DNA of 64,000 nucleotides from Atherinomorus stipes (taxonomy: Eukaryota; Chordata; Actinopteri; Atheriniformes; Atherinidae): positions 1 to 64,000 of the forward strand of contig JALJCO010003515.1 in NCBI GenBank assembly GCA_023101725.1, written 5' to 3'. A model generated the notes under the pieces. It saw only the letters and a program-made list of their open reading frames with translations, was not told where the DNA came from and did not search any database. Below, piece after piece: positions 1 through 12,244 of the stretch. Numbering within the stretch: position 1 is the stretch's first letter; the number at the start of each line of letters is the position of its first letter. A program made the translations under genes and the position numbers.

Positions 1-496
1 AAAAAAAAAATTAAAACTAACACTGAAACTAGCAAAAACCAGAAAATCTGCTCAAAAACTAAAACTAGCTAGCTGAAAAAACAAAAAAAGTCAAAGATAT
101 TCTACTTTGACCAATTTCAGAAACACTGGCTTAAGGCTGTATACTAAAATTTTAGACTTACACGTGAACTGTACCTATTTTTACCTTCTCTTTTGTAAAC
201 ACCATGTTTTTATCTTTTCTTGTAGCATTTCTGTCACAGGCTTTGTTTTTTAATTTTAATTTATTTTAATGTTCTTTTTTTTTGGGGGGGGGTCTAGTTA
301 TTATGTTGTAGTTATTTGCTTGTAATTGAAATGAAATGTCATATCTGTCTCAAATTAGTGTTTTCTTCTCAATGAAAAGTGTTTTGATTGTAAGCAGCTG
401 TGACACACTGAAAATGCAATAAAAACTAAAGTGAAAAAAGTCAAAACAAAATGAAAACTGAAAATAATTAAAAAATCCAAAATTATTTTAACCTTC
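1..496. repeat. AT-rich MITE-like repeat, copy 1 (cut by window start)
   Basis: The segment is rich in AACTAAAAC and CAAAAAGTCAAA words and ends AATCCAAAATTATTTTAACC. The same words in the same order recur at 4717-5031, so both are copies of one dispersed repeat. Confidence 0.6.
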
Positions 497-1404
497 CAGG
501 TGAGGAAGTAAAACTGGTTCATTCTGACAGAATAAAACAGAACAGTTATGTTCGCACATGGAAACCGAAACGGTTTAGAAAGCTAAACTCAAAGGCAGAC
601 TGCTGCAGTGGAGATGACGACCAGCTGGCTGACAACGAAAGAAACCAGCTGAAGGAACTAAACGAGCGGCAGGTAAAGCAACTACCTGATGAAACCAGGG
701 TGTGATGGACAGGAGGAGAAACCAGACAGAGGACCGAGGCCCTGTTAATGAGCACTCCCGTTGAGGCGTGCATCGTGAAACAACTCGGTTCAGCTGCTTT
801 AACTGATTACAACATCAGCTTTTAACAAACTGTCAGTTAAAGACGTCAGTGAAGTTAAATTATTAAAAATGTGACTTTAAGCTGCACAGAAGCCAGAAAT
901 CTGGGACAATGTGTCCCACCGTGATGCTGGAAGACGTGTCTGGTCAAGCCTTGATCCCTGGACATCACGCTGGCTGCTTAAAAACCCTGCAGTTGCTCCA
1001 AACTCCGAGTTCTGACCGGATCAACCCAGTTAGGTCACATTTCTCCAGTTTTAGCCCCTCCTTTCACGGCTCCACGGAGAATTTAGAGCAGGATACAAAG
1101 TCCCTCTATTCAACGGTTTAATCCCGTTTTAGTGTAATAATCCACAACCAGGTCTCCGTTCCTAGAAAGTCGGCTTCTTTGTGATGCCGAGAATCTAAAA
1201 CAACAGTCTGCATTCATCAAGTAACTTTGGGATTTTAAGCAGCTGTTGAACGTTTAAGCAAAAAGATTCATCTGCAAAATGGGAAACTGTTCGTTTTCTC
1301 AGTGCGTTAACACATCAACCACAAAGTTATTCCTTTGTTGTGATTTTTACCGATAAAATGAGTAACCGGGATAAAATTACCAACGATTAGTAATAGGGGA
1401 TTAT
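497..1404. other. No gene seen
   Basis: Unique-looking sequence with only short open frames and no convincing splice-bounded homology. A TATA- or CpG-type promoter is not seen. Confidence 0.5.
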
Positions 1405-2540
1405 CACGCTTCCGCGTTTACCGGGTTCCGGAGATTGAAACATTAAGCTTACTTCCTCTTCCGGGCCATGCTAACGACAGCCGTTCCTGCTCTGTTATAC
1501 TGTTTAAATCGGATAAACTCCAAACATATTTAAGTTTTCATTCCAGACTGAAGTGATGCTGGATCAAAAGCTGGATCAAAAGCGATCGATTTGCCGCGGT
1601 GAAGGGCCGAACTTTATAATAAAACACATGTTTGTTTGTCCCAGTGGGGCACAACACCGGCACTTCACAGCATGCTAGCATTAGCCAGCTAGCGTTTACT
1701 GACGTGCTTAACATTGTGCGTCTTCGACACACAAACATCTGAAAATCGGATCTGTACCCCCCCGTTTCCAGTGGAACAACTGGGGACTGCCCAGAAAGGA
1801 GACGCTTTCAGATGCTTGTGTGTTTTCAGCCGCACAAAGTTAGGCACGTCATCGAGCTGGCTAATGCTAACCTGCTAACAGCAGTCCATCAGCTACTGCT
1901 CTGTTAAACTTTGTAAATCGGATAAACGCCAATGCCAAGTTTTCATTGCAGACTGAAGTGATGCTAGGGAAGAAGTGGATTAAAACGACCGATTCGCCGC
2001 GGTGAAGGAGCGAACTTTATAATAAAACGACACACGTTTGTTTGTCGCCGGCCGATTGCGCAGTCGTGTTAGCAGGTTAGCATTAGCCAGCTCGATAACG
2101 TGCCTAACTTTGTGCGGCTGAAAACACACAATCATCTGAAAGCGTCTCCTTTCTTGGCAGTCCCCAGTTGTTCCACTGGAAACAGGGGGTACAGAGCCGA
2201 TTTTCAGATGTTTGTGTGTTGCAAGACGCACAATGTTAAGCACGTCCAGTAAACGCTAGCTGGCTAATGCTAGCATGCTGTGAAGTGCGAGTGTTGTGCC
2301 CCACCGGCGACAAACAAACGTGTGTTTAAGTGCCAAGTTAGACCCTTCACCGCGGCGAATCGATGGCGGTGATCCAACTTTTGATCCAGTAGGACATGAG
2401 TCTGGAATGAAAACTTAAGTATGGATGGAGTTTATCCGATTTAAACAGTATAACAGAGCAGGAACGGCTGTGATTAACATGGCCCGGAAGAGGAAGTGTC
2501 AAAAGCCGGCAACTTCAGGTAAAAGAGCGATAATCCTAAT
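1405..2540. repeat. 1.1-kb long inverted repeat
   Basis: The left arm (about 1405-1890) and right arm (about 2060-2540) are near reverse complements: for example CTCTTCCGGGCCATG at 1457 against CATGGCCCGGAAGAG at 2479. The centre (about 1895-2050) repeats the left arm's start in direct orientation. Likely a foldback DNA transposon. Confidence 0.8.
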
Positions 2541-2885
2541 GCTGATACAAATCTGAATCATTGTTAAAACCGTGACTGATTACTGCACTTTGAAAAACTC
2601 CCAGAGATGCTGCTCACTGGCTGGAAAAGCAGCAGCAGTCACAGTTGCAATGTTTCATTTATGAAAACATGGCGGAAAGCAACAAAAACCCCCACATGGA
2701 CAGTTCTTTGGAGATTTGCACCCTTTAAAAAGGACAAAGTAGACATTTAGACCCATTTTGGATATTTTCAAAGATGCTGGGGGGTATTTCTATAACACCT
2801 TAATAAAAATGATAACGAATCATTTTGGTCACAATAACCGTGATATTAAATTTTAATATCAGTTACATCCCTGCCTTGTAGAGGG
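2541..2885. other. No gene seen; probable repeat tail
   Basis: AT-rich sequence continuing from the inverted repeat. No open frame of note. Confidence 0.4.
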
Positions 2886-3241
2886 AATTAGGGGTGCATG
2901 ATAATTATCGGGCCGATAACAGGACAGGTCATGACGACTTGCCCGACAACACATATATTCTCGCAGAGGCAGATAGGATTTATGTAAACAGGGGGCGAAT
3001 GAATTTCAGCAAAAGTTATTTTGACTAATTTGAGCTTTAACCCCGAAAGAAACGAGCTGCTTCATGGGGGGGACCCGAAGCTGCTTCCAAACCACTCCCC
3101 CTTCTTATTTTAGACACAAGCTACCCCCTACCTGGAGTTTGATTCGGTATCGTTGGGTATGTGTGTTATCGGAATCGGCCTTTAGGAGCTGAAATTTATC
3201 GGTTATCGTATCGGTTTAAAAAAAACTGTTATCATGCATCT
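2886..3241. repeat. MITE with GCATGATAA-type inverted ends
   Basis: Begins GGTGCATGATAATTATCGG and ends GTTATCATGCATCT, with TATCGG words inside. Related TATCGG elements occur near 37225, 53823 and 18600. Confidence 0.6.
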
Positions 3242-4716
3242 GAGAATCTGGGGGAACCTAAACAAAGCATACATGTTACAGCCAAAATGCTGCAATAAGT
3301 CCTGCAAAATGTATTTAATTTCAAAGTTAAACGTGACAATGTAAACAAGATCTCCAAAAGTCAGAAGACAGATGACAAATTTAGTCAACAGGTAACTTTT
3401 TTTCTTTTCTTTCTCCATTTTTCTTTTCCCTGACAAGCACAAGCACTCTTTTTCTCTCACTGGTTTTGTATAATCAAGTTTTTATGTGTTTTAGCAACAC
3501 AAGATATAAACATCATTAACAACTGAACAACCACGAGGTGAAAGAAAACCATCAATAAATATAATAAAGCTGTTTCTGTATTTGAACTAAAGCAGCATCT
3601 AGAAACTAAACATCCGAGACTCATCAGAAAGCTGGAGGAGATTTTTAACAAACAATAAAAAAGTAAGAAAATGAGCCACAGATGCAGAAAATGTCAACTC
3701 TAGCAGATCTTAAACATGGTCTAGAAAAATTAATGTTCTGTATTTGGATATCAAAATAAAAACAAATGTATTTATGTTTATTTACTTGGAAACATTTATT
3801 TTTAATGTAACATCGGTGAAACATTTTATTAATCAGGCTTCTATTTCTTAACCTTTTCCCATTTTTTTCTAAATGCTTCTTTTTTTGTAGTAAAATCTAA
3901 TATGTAGGTGGCTATAAAAGCCTGAATTTATTAATGAGTTATTAACCTGTGGTTGCATGTCCACTTAATCATACATGTTTTAATGCCTCATTATATCACG
4001 TCACATTTTAAACAGATTTTTAATCATGTGGGATGATATGACATCATCACCATCATGTCTGCGGGTGGATTTAGTTCAGCTGCTGAAAACAAAATAACTC
4101 AGAGAGATTATTTAAACCAGTACGGTGTTCCTGCATGACTGGGTCCTGGACCAGTTTGGACTGGAAACGTTTGAAGTGTAAAAACTACTACAACACGCAC
4201 AGACACGAAAGTAGCACCTTCTTGTTCTTACGGAAAGTCGGGACCTTGTGACACACCTGGATTTAATGCAGATGTGTTGAACAGAACAGGACAGGCTAAC
4301 GGTTCAGCTAACAGCAGCTAGCATAACCTTCCACTATCACGCGCCGTCATGAACGAGCTGTCTAATGCTCGTATAGTTTCACACATGTGGAATAACCACT
4401 TGTTTGTTTACCTGTCTCAGGTGTGTAGTCCTTTTTTTCCCCCGCAGCTGAAGAGCTGTCTCTTTTCCTTTAAATAAAATCGTCTAATGTCCGTTTTCTG
4501 TCTCGATGCTCTAAATATGAGTTCAGATTAAAACTGCGCTGCTGCTAACAGGTTCCGCCTCCATACAGCTCCTGTGATTGGTCAAACCGACGTGCCTGTT
4601 GCGTTCACTGAAGCCAGGAAATTATAAAGCTGTCAGAGGCAGGCTGTAATGTAAACTTATTCCTTCTGCTGTATGGTGGAAAAACATTCGGGGCTTGATG
4701 AGAAATGTTGAAGGGC
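3242..4716. other. No gene seen
   Basis: AT-rich, apparently unique sequence. The longest open frames are short and show no domain or splice context. An ATTGG-containing GC-richer patch near 4550-4640 has no associated exon that I can support. Confidence 0.45.
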
Positions 4717-5031
4717 ACGAGGTTATTTTAGTTAACTAAAACGAACAGAAAAACTAAAATTGAAAAAACGTTTTCGTTGACTGAACATCTATTTCTATTT
4801 AATCTATAAACTTCGCTCGACCAGTTTTACTCCAGTGACTTTCTGATGACTTTTGAATATCACCACAGACAAATACCTATAATTTACAAAAAAAAAAAAA
4901 AAAAAACTAAACAAAAACTAGCAAACCTGCTAAAAAAAAAATAACTAAAATTAACTGAACTGAAAAACAAAAAGTCAAAACTACATAAAAACTGAAACTA
5001 ATTAAAAATCCAAAACTATGATAACCTTAAC
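4717..5031. repeat. AT-rich MITE-like repeat, copy 2
   Basis: Starts GGTTATTTTAGTTAACTAAA and ends CCAAAACTATGATAACC, giving imperfect inverted ends. Matches 1-496. Confidence 0.65.
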
Positions 5032-5880
5032 CTCAGCAAGACGAGCTGATTTTCAGTGAAATCCTCCAGAAACCACTTTATCCTCCTCATTTCTGAAGAT
5101 CCTGACAGTTTCCAGCCTCAAGCTTGTTCCGTCCTCCGAAAGCCAGAACGTTCTTCTTCTCTTGTTCCCGATGTCATACATCAATCTCTGTCGATACTTT
5201 GATCCATGTCTTCTTCTTCTTCTTTAATGATCACTTTCTTTTTTTTAATCTGGACCTTATTTCTAGGAGTTTATACGTGCATTTACTCACCGGTAAAGTT
5301 TCTGCATCACTTTGAGTCCTTCGGAAGATATTTTGTTGAGTCGTTCTTCGCTGTTTAGGTATATTTTCCTAATTTCTGCTCAAAATATCTCATCACACCC
5401 AAAATAAGACAAAAATTACTTAAAGAGAAACATTTCACTGAGATATAAGATCTCGTTTTAAGGCAATGCATCTTTTTTCAAGAAATCTTATCAAGAAAAT
5501 TTTGCTTGTTTTATTGGCAGAATATTTTTGCTCATTACATCAAAAATATATTTTTCTTACTAATTTTAATGGTGGCTGAGATTTTTTTTTTTCTTGTAAT
5601 AAGTAAAAAGAATTGTGCCAAAAAAAAAAAGTGAAATTGTGTATCTTCTTTCTGCTCCTTGCCCGCAGGAAATGTGCGGTGAAAAAGTGATTGACTGTTT
5701 GACATCAAGTCTCTGTCCAGCGTATCGATATCATCATGCACGGTGACGTCACCACCACGTCTCCTCCTGCATTCAGTGTATTTCCTGACACTGATTCCAG
5801 TGTTCGTGCTAACTGTGACTCAACACTTCCTCTGAGGATCACACGGGTCTTAGGACGACCGAGGCGGCCTGGCCGGCTTC
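5032..5880. other. No gene seen; part of a dispersed repeat
   Basis: Sequence around 5380-5560 (CTCATCAC, CATTTCACTGAGAT, CAAGAAATCTTA) resembles 23860-23990 and so belongs to the same dispersed family. The rest appears unique. Confidence 0.4.
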
Positions 5881-6112
5881 TATTTATAAGGCAGCTAAGC
5901 TCTGGGTTGCTAGAACGCCTCCCTGCAGCTCCTCCCCCTGCAGTGACCCTCAGAGGAGGTCGGATCCAGTTTTCTGCGTGAAAACTGGGATTTCTGCAGC
6001 TGCCGTTGCGCCACTTATTTCATTTTAACAGGAGCATTTTCCCTCTCAGCGGCACACACATAGGCCTCTCTGCAGCTTTGGCTGCGCTTAATCCAGTTAA
6101 AGATAGCAGAAG
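5881..6112 (+). promoter_or_regulatory. Candidate distal sgk promoter and non-coding exon
   Basis: CTATTTATAA (from 5880) fits both a TATA box and the MEF2 consensus YTAWWWWTAR. A GC-rich leader of about 200 bases follows and ends in a strong donor, AGAAG before GTGAGC, at 6112. No long reading frame lies inside. It may be the untranslated first exon feeding the small coding exon at 8795. Inference only. Confidence 0.35.
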
Positions 6113-6452
6113 GTGAGCTGGGGCTGTTTGCAGACTGACCCACTGTCAGACAGACTGATCTCAATCCTTTACCTCCGCTGCTCACAGGTCAGTCGACCTC
6201 CTCGTCCTCGGAGGAGGCTTCAGAGTTCAGGGACGTATTTTCTGACCGGACACAGCTCCTATTTCCATCCCTTCCCTCCGGCCCTCACACAGGGGTCTGC
6301 AAGCTTTGCCTCAACCAGCTACATAAAAAAAAAAAGTGGTCCAAATGTTCAAAAAGACAACTTTGCATTTTTGATAAATACTTTATGAAATTTGTTGCCA
6401 CTTTTGAAGAACCACAGTTTTATTTCAACTTTTACATTTTTGGAAGCAAAAC

Positions 6453-6709
6453 TACGGAAGAGGATTAGGGCCACTGAAGAAAAAATAAATCTGAGAGTTA
6501 AAGTCAGAATTCTGACTTTTTTCACCCAGAATATAAAAAAAAAAATAGAAAAAAAATTATTTATTTTTTTTCATTTATGGAAAAGTCTCAATTCTGACGT
6601 TTTTTCAGAAATAAAAATAAATAAATAAATAAATCCCCCTATTTTCTTTCAAATGTTCTGGAAAAAATTTCAGGATTCTTTCTTCAGTGTCCCTCACTCC
6701 TCTTCCGTA
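6453..6709. repeat. Palindromic MITE, copy A
   Basis: Ends TACGGAAGAGGATTAGGGCC and, inverted, CTCTTCCGTA. The centre carries GTCAGAATTCTGAC. Flanks CAAAAC and CAAACA look like an imperfect 6-bp target duplication. Confidence 0.75.
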
Positions 6710-7174
6710 CAAACATACAATAAAACCTTTGCAACAGAAAAAAGGATAGTTCCACTTTCCTTTCTCGGCTGTGGGGATGTTTACTGATGCTTGGTGAGGA
6801 AGATGAAGATGAGGGAGGCGGGGTGGTGAAACGAGGGCAGAAATGTGAGACGGAGTGACGTCTCCGCGCTGACATGCGACGCTGTTTGACTTCATTGTTT
6901 AGGAAACAAAAGCTTCTTGTTGTCTGTTGATGTTTTGATGGAGCTGAACTTAAAACAAACAAACAAACAAACAGAACCCAGTGACTTTATTTCCACGTTT
7001 CCAGAACGTTCTGAACTTCGTCATCACTTCATCCTGCTTTTCTGCTGCTCAGATTTCCCTCATTCTGTGAATATTTATCTGTTTGTTTGTTTAGTTATAA
7101 CTTTGTTCTGTCAGCAACATGATGGTTTGCTTTATCACGAGGAGTTTTGTTGATATTAAGCTTCTCTTGATACA

Positions 7175-7690
7175 TAACCAATCCTCAAAAATGATAATAT
7201 CCTCCAATTAAAGAAGGACAAAAATCAGCTGTCAGTGAAATAAGATGAAATTGACAAAAATAATAATAAATAAAAATTCTATGAAAATCATGACACTGAT
7301 TTTCAATTGTGGGTCAACAGAAATATTAAAGACAAACACACAAAAAATAAAACAAGTAAACAAGCATGATGGGCTCCGAAGCTAAAATGTTGTTGAGCAA
7401 CACTTTGAGCCAATCAGGTGTTTCTGTAACGTCAATCAGGCGTCTGCACCTGCTGACAGGTATGTTGGTCCATGTTCATCAGTAAGGTTCTCTAATGTGT
7501 CTGAGACAGTTTTGTTTGTTTGTTTTAATTATTATTTTCAACCACACTTCAAAAGCAACATTTCATTTCTCAACATTATAATTTAGTAAATTAGTTTCTT
7601 GTTATTTGAATTATTATTGTGAATTTCTCATTTTCTTTAATTGGAGGGGATGAATAATTTAGAGGATGACTGTAAATATTGTTCTTTACT
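7175..7690 (+). mobile_element. DNA transposon/MITE of about 520 bp, copy 1
   Basis: Shares a long colinear block with the reverse complement of 13470-13960, including AACATGGACCAACATACCTG and the TTAGTGAAATAA end segment. Ends carry CCTCCAATTAAAG and its inverse, so it is an inverted-end element. No transposase frame. Confidence 0.7.
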
Positions 7691-8794
7691 TTTTCATTTG
7701 TTTATTAATAAACAATTTATCGATGTTCGAGTTGACTAGAGGAAACCTCGGCTCTACGACAAAAACAAAAAGAAAGCAAACCTGACAACAGAAAACATCT
7801 GACAGCCCTCAAAGCAGACAACCATCAGGAGCATCTGCAGCAGGACAACTGAGAAAGCGTGATAAGCAACAACAAATGAACAACAACATAACGGTGGCTG
7901 CTGGTGATTAAAGAACAAACGCCCCACTGAACTTTGGCAGATTTTCCCCCTGAGGACGGCTAATCCAGGACCGTCTTCGTCCCGTCTCGTCTCTGAGACG
8001 TCTCCCGCCGGTAAAAGTCGGGCTGTTGTGGACTCGTGTCTTACGTCCGTCCTCTCGGCTGGAACATCACGCAGTCGTGGTTTCTCAGCCTCAGGATGCT
8101 GCATTCAATGAAACTCGTATTTTCAAGGTCGGAAACTTGAGACGCGACTTTAACTTGATGGTTTCTTCCTGGTTTATTTGCTCTGCGTCGACATTTCCGG
8201 CTCTGAAAGCTGCGTCAGATTTCAGCATCGTTCCCGGGGGTTGGTGTAGGTGATGTTTGCCCGTTCTCAGGGCGCTGCAGAGGGACCAGCTGGAACAAAG
8301 TGTCCCTCATCCTCCTGGGGGGGCGGGGAATGAGGGAGTCAGAGCAGCTGATGAGCTGCATCTCTGCTCTGGTTCAGACCATTAAAGCCGGAGTTTGTTC
8401 CTCAGGTGGTTCCCGTCTCATGGAGACGGTTTCCCCTCCGGCGGGACTCCCGTGCTCAGGGGAGCCGTAACCAGACACCTGCTTTTATTTGGTTCTCTCC
8501 AGGTGGATGAAAAGGGGGGGGGGGGGGGGGGGGGGGTTGCTGGAGAGGCAGGTGCGTCACACATCTCTGCTTTCAGCTTTTCAGTGTCGGAGGAGGCTGA
8601 AGGAGGAAGAGGCAGCAGAGGAGGCAGCAGGGGAAACTTATTCCGCTGCAGAATCAAAGACTTTTCCACCACAGCTGCAGTGAGACAGTGGGGGCTCAGG
8701 GACAGGCTGGGGAAGACACCTCGTTCTCATGCTCACTCATCACCTGGGCTCTGCAGCTTGGAACAGGCGCTCCCTCATCACACACTCACTGCAG
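7691..8794. other. No confident gene; poly-G tract
   Basis: GC-rich sequence with a 23-base G run at 8514-8536. Open frames through it are low complexity. It immediately precedes the candidate coding exon at 8795. Confidence 0.4.
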
Positions 8795-8829
8795 GGACGG
8801 CATGAAGACCAGCAAGAAATCCTTCATCG
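8795..8829 (+). CDS. Candidate alternative first coding exon of sgk (MKTSKKSFI)
   Basis: After the acceptor CACTGCAG there are seven bases, then ATG at 8802 and the codons MKTSKKSFI plus one base, then the donor GTAGGT. The phase (1) and the leftover G match sgk exon 1, so splicing to exon 2 would give MKTSKKSFI-AFIKERK. Mammalian SGK1 is known to use alternative first exons that join at this same residue. The exon is 16 kb upstream. It could also belong to an unrelated gene. Confidence 0.4.
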
Positions 8830-8922
8830 GTAGGTTCTCCTGTCATTCTGACGAGTGCGTGTGTGTGCGTTTGGGGGGGGGGGGGGGCAATAACCATTTA
8901 GTCATCCTGTCTGTGTATGTAT

Positions 8923-8989
8923 TCCATCCATCCATCCATCCATCCATCCATCCATCCATCCATCCATCCATCCATCCATCCATCCATCC
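8923..8989. repeat. Tetranucleotide microsatellite (TCCA)n
   Basis: About 17 uninterrupted copies of the 4-bp unit. Confidence 0.98.
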
Positions 8990-9092
8990 TGCCTCCTGCA
9001 GCTCCTCATCTGTCACATGAGAGGTTACAGGTCCCAGCAGTACCACGGTGAACAGGCCTCAGATGAGTCTGATGTTTGTCCCGGGTTGTAGA

Positions 9093-12000
9093 TAAACCCG
9101 TCTGCAGCGAACCCCGTCTGCAGCGAACCCCGTCTGCAACTAAACCCCGTCTGCAGCGAAACCCCGTCTGCAGCGAAACCCCGTCTGCAGCGAAACCCCG
9201 TCTGCAGCGAAACCCCGTCTGCAACTAAACCCCGTCTGCAGCGAAACCCGTCTGCAACTAAACCCCGTCTGCAGCGAAACCCCGTCTGCAGCGAAAACCC
9301 GTCTGCTTCCAACCCCGTCTGCAGCGAAAAGCCGTCTGCAACTAAACCCCGTCTGCAGCGAAACCCCGTCTGTAGCGAAACCCGTCTGCAACTAAACCCC
9401 TTCCCCACGGCGAAAACCCCGTCTGCAGCGAAACCCCGTCTGCAACTAAACCTCCCGTCTGCAGCGAAACCCCGTCTGCAACTAAACCCCCCGTCTGCAA
9501 CTAAACCCCGTCTGCAACTAAACCCCATCTGCAACTAAACCCCGTCTGCAGCAAAACACCGTCTGCAGCGAAACCCCGTCTGCAACGAAACCCTGTCTGC
9601 AGCGAAACCCCGTCTGCAACTAAATCCATCTGCAACTAAACCCCATCTGCAGCAAAACCCCGTCTGCAACTAAACCCCGTCTGCAGCAAAACCCCGTCTG
9701 CAACTAAACCCCGTCTGCAGCGCAACCCCGTCTGCAACTAAACCCCGTCTGCAGCGAAACCCGTCTGCAACTAAACCCCGTCTGCAGCGAAACCCCGTCT
9801 GCAGCGAAACCCGTCTGCAACTAAACCCCTTCTGCAGCGAAACCCCGTCTGCAGCGAAACCCCGTCTGCAACTAAACCCCGTCTGCAGCGAAACCCCGTC
9901 TGCAACTAAACCCCGTCTGCAACTAAACCCCGTCTGCAACTAAACCCCATCTGCAACTAAACCCGTCTGCAGCGAAACCCTCTCTGCAGTGAAACCCCGT
10001 CTGCAGCAAAACACCGTCTGCAGCGAAACCCCGTCTGCAACTAAACCCTGTCTGCAGCGAAACCCCGTCTGCAACTAAATCCATCTGCAACTAAACCCCG
10101 TCTGCAGCAAAACCCCGTCTGCAACTAAACCCCGTCTGCAGCAAAACCCCGTCTGCAACTAAACCCCGTCTGCAGCAAAACCCCGTCTGCAACTAAACCC
10201 CGTCTGCAGCGAAACCCTGTCTGCAGCGAAACCCCGTCTGCAACTAAACCCTGTCTGCAGCGAAACCCCGTCTGCAACTAAACCCTGTCTGCAGCGAAAC
10301 CCCGTCTGCAACTAAATCCATCTGCAACTAAACCCCGTCTGCAACTAAACCCCGTCTGCAGCAAAACCCCGTCTGCAACTAAACCCCGTCTGCAGCGAAA
10401 CCCTGTCTGCAGCGAAACCCCGTCTGCAACTAAATCCATCTGCAGCAAAACCCCGTCTGCAACTAAACCCCGTCTGCAGCGAAACCCCGTCTGCAACTAA
10501 ACCCCGTCTGCAGCAAAACCCCGTCTGCAGCGAAACCCCGTCTGCAGTGAAACCCCGTCTGCAACTAAACCCCGTCTGCAGCAAAACACCGTCTGCAGCG
10601 AAACCCCGTCTGCAACTAAACCCCGTCTGCAGCAAAACCCGTCTGCAACTAAACCCCGTCTGCAGCAAAACCCCGTCTGCAACTAAACCCCGTCTGCAGC
10701 AAAACCCGTCTGCAGCGAAACCCCGTCTGCAACTAAACCCTGTCTGCAACTAAACCCCGTCTGCAACTAAACCCCATCTGGAACTAAACCCCGTCTGCAA
10801 CTAAACCCCGTCTCCAACTAAACCCCGTCTGCAGCAAAACCCGTCTGCAACTAAACCCCGTCTGCAACTAAACCCCGTCTGCAACGAAACCCGTCTGCAA
10901 CTAAACCCCGTCTGCAACTAAACCCCATCTGCAACTAAACCCCGTCTGCAGCAAAACCCCGTCTGCAACTAAACCCCGTCTGCAGCAAAACCCCGTCTGC
11001 AACTAAACCCCGTCTGCAGCGAAACCCTGTCTGCAGCGAAACCCCGTCTGCAACTAAACCCTGTCTGCAGCGAAACCCCGTCTGCAACTAAACCCTGTCT
11101 GCAGCGAAACCCCGTCTGCAACTAAATCCATCTGCAACTAAACCCCGTCTGCAACTAAACCCCGTCTGCAGCAAAACCCCGTCTGCAACTAAAACCCCGT
11201 CTGCAGCAGCGAGCATCCCCGTCTGCAGCGAAACCCCGTCTGCAACTAAATCCATCTGCAGCAAAACCCCGTCTGCAACTAAACCCCGTCTGCAGCGAAA
11301 CCCCGTCTGCAACTAAACCCCGTCTGCAGCAAAACCCCGTCTGCAGCGAAACCCCGTCTGCAGTGAAACCCCGTCTGCATCTAAACCCCGTCTGCAGCTA
11401 AACACCGTCTGCAGCGAACCCCCGTCTGCAACTAAAACCCCGTCTGCAGCAAAACCCGTCTGCAACTAAACCCCGTCTGCAGCAAAACCCCCTGCAACTA
11501 AACCCCGTCTGCAGCAAAACCCGTCTGCAGCGAAACCCCGTCTGCAACTAAACCCTGTCTGCAACTAAACCCCGTCTGCAACTAAACCCCATCTGGAACT
11601 AAACCCCGTCTGCAACTAAACCCCATCTGCAACTAAACCCCGTCTCCAACTAAACCCCGTCTGCAGCAAAACCCGTCTGCAACTAAACCCCGTCTGCAAC
11701 TAAACCCCGTCTGCAACGAAACCCGTCTGCAACTAAACCCCGTCTGCAACTAAACCCCATCTGCAACTAAACCCCATCTGCAACTAAACCCCGTCTGCAA
11801 CTAAACCCCGTCTGCAACTAAACCCCGTCGGCAACTAAACCCCGTCTGCAACTAAACCCCGTCGGCAACTAAACCCCGTCTGCAACTAAACCCCGTCGGC
11901 AACTAAACCCCGTCTGCAGCAAAACCCGTCTGCAACTAAACCCCGTCTGCAACCAAACCCTGTCTGCAACTAAACCCCGTCTGCAACTAAACCCCGTCTG

Positions 12001-12244
12001 CAACTAAACCCCGTCTGCAACTAAACCCCGTCGGCAACTAAACCCCGTCTGCAACTAAACCCCGTCTGCAACTAAACCCCGTCGGCAACTAAACCCCGTC
12101 TGCAACTAAACCCCGTCGGCAACTAAACCCCGTCTGCAGCAAAACCCGTCTGCAACTAAACCCCGTCTGCAACTAAACCCCGTCTGCAACTAAACCTCTT
12201 CTGCAACTAAACCCCGTCTGCAACTAAACCTCTTCTGCAACTAA
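9093..12244. repeat. 3.15-kb minisatellite, 17-bp unit
   Basis: Unit AACCCCGTCTGCAACTA with two main variants, ending GCAACTA or GCAGCRA, about 185 copies with some 16-bp units. Variant order repeats about 810 bp apart (10291 and 11101 onwards). Long minus-strand frames across it are repeat artefacts. Confidence 0.98.

Noticed and set aside
8395..8805. 136-codon frame upstream of the candidate exon
   Set aside because: Runs through a 23-base G tract and lacks homology. Not supported as coding.
9025..11312. Several minus-strand frames with MQTGFRCRRGL repeats
   Set aside because: Artefact of the 17-bp minisatellite.
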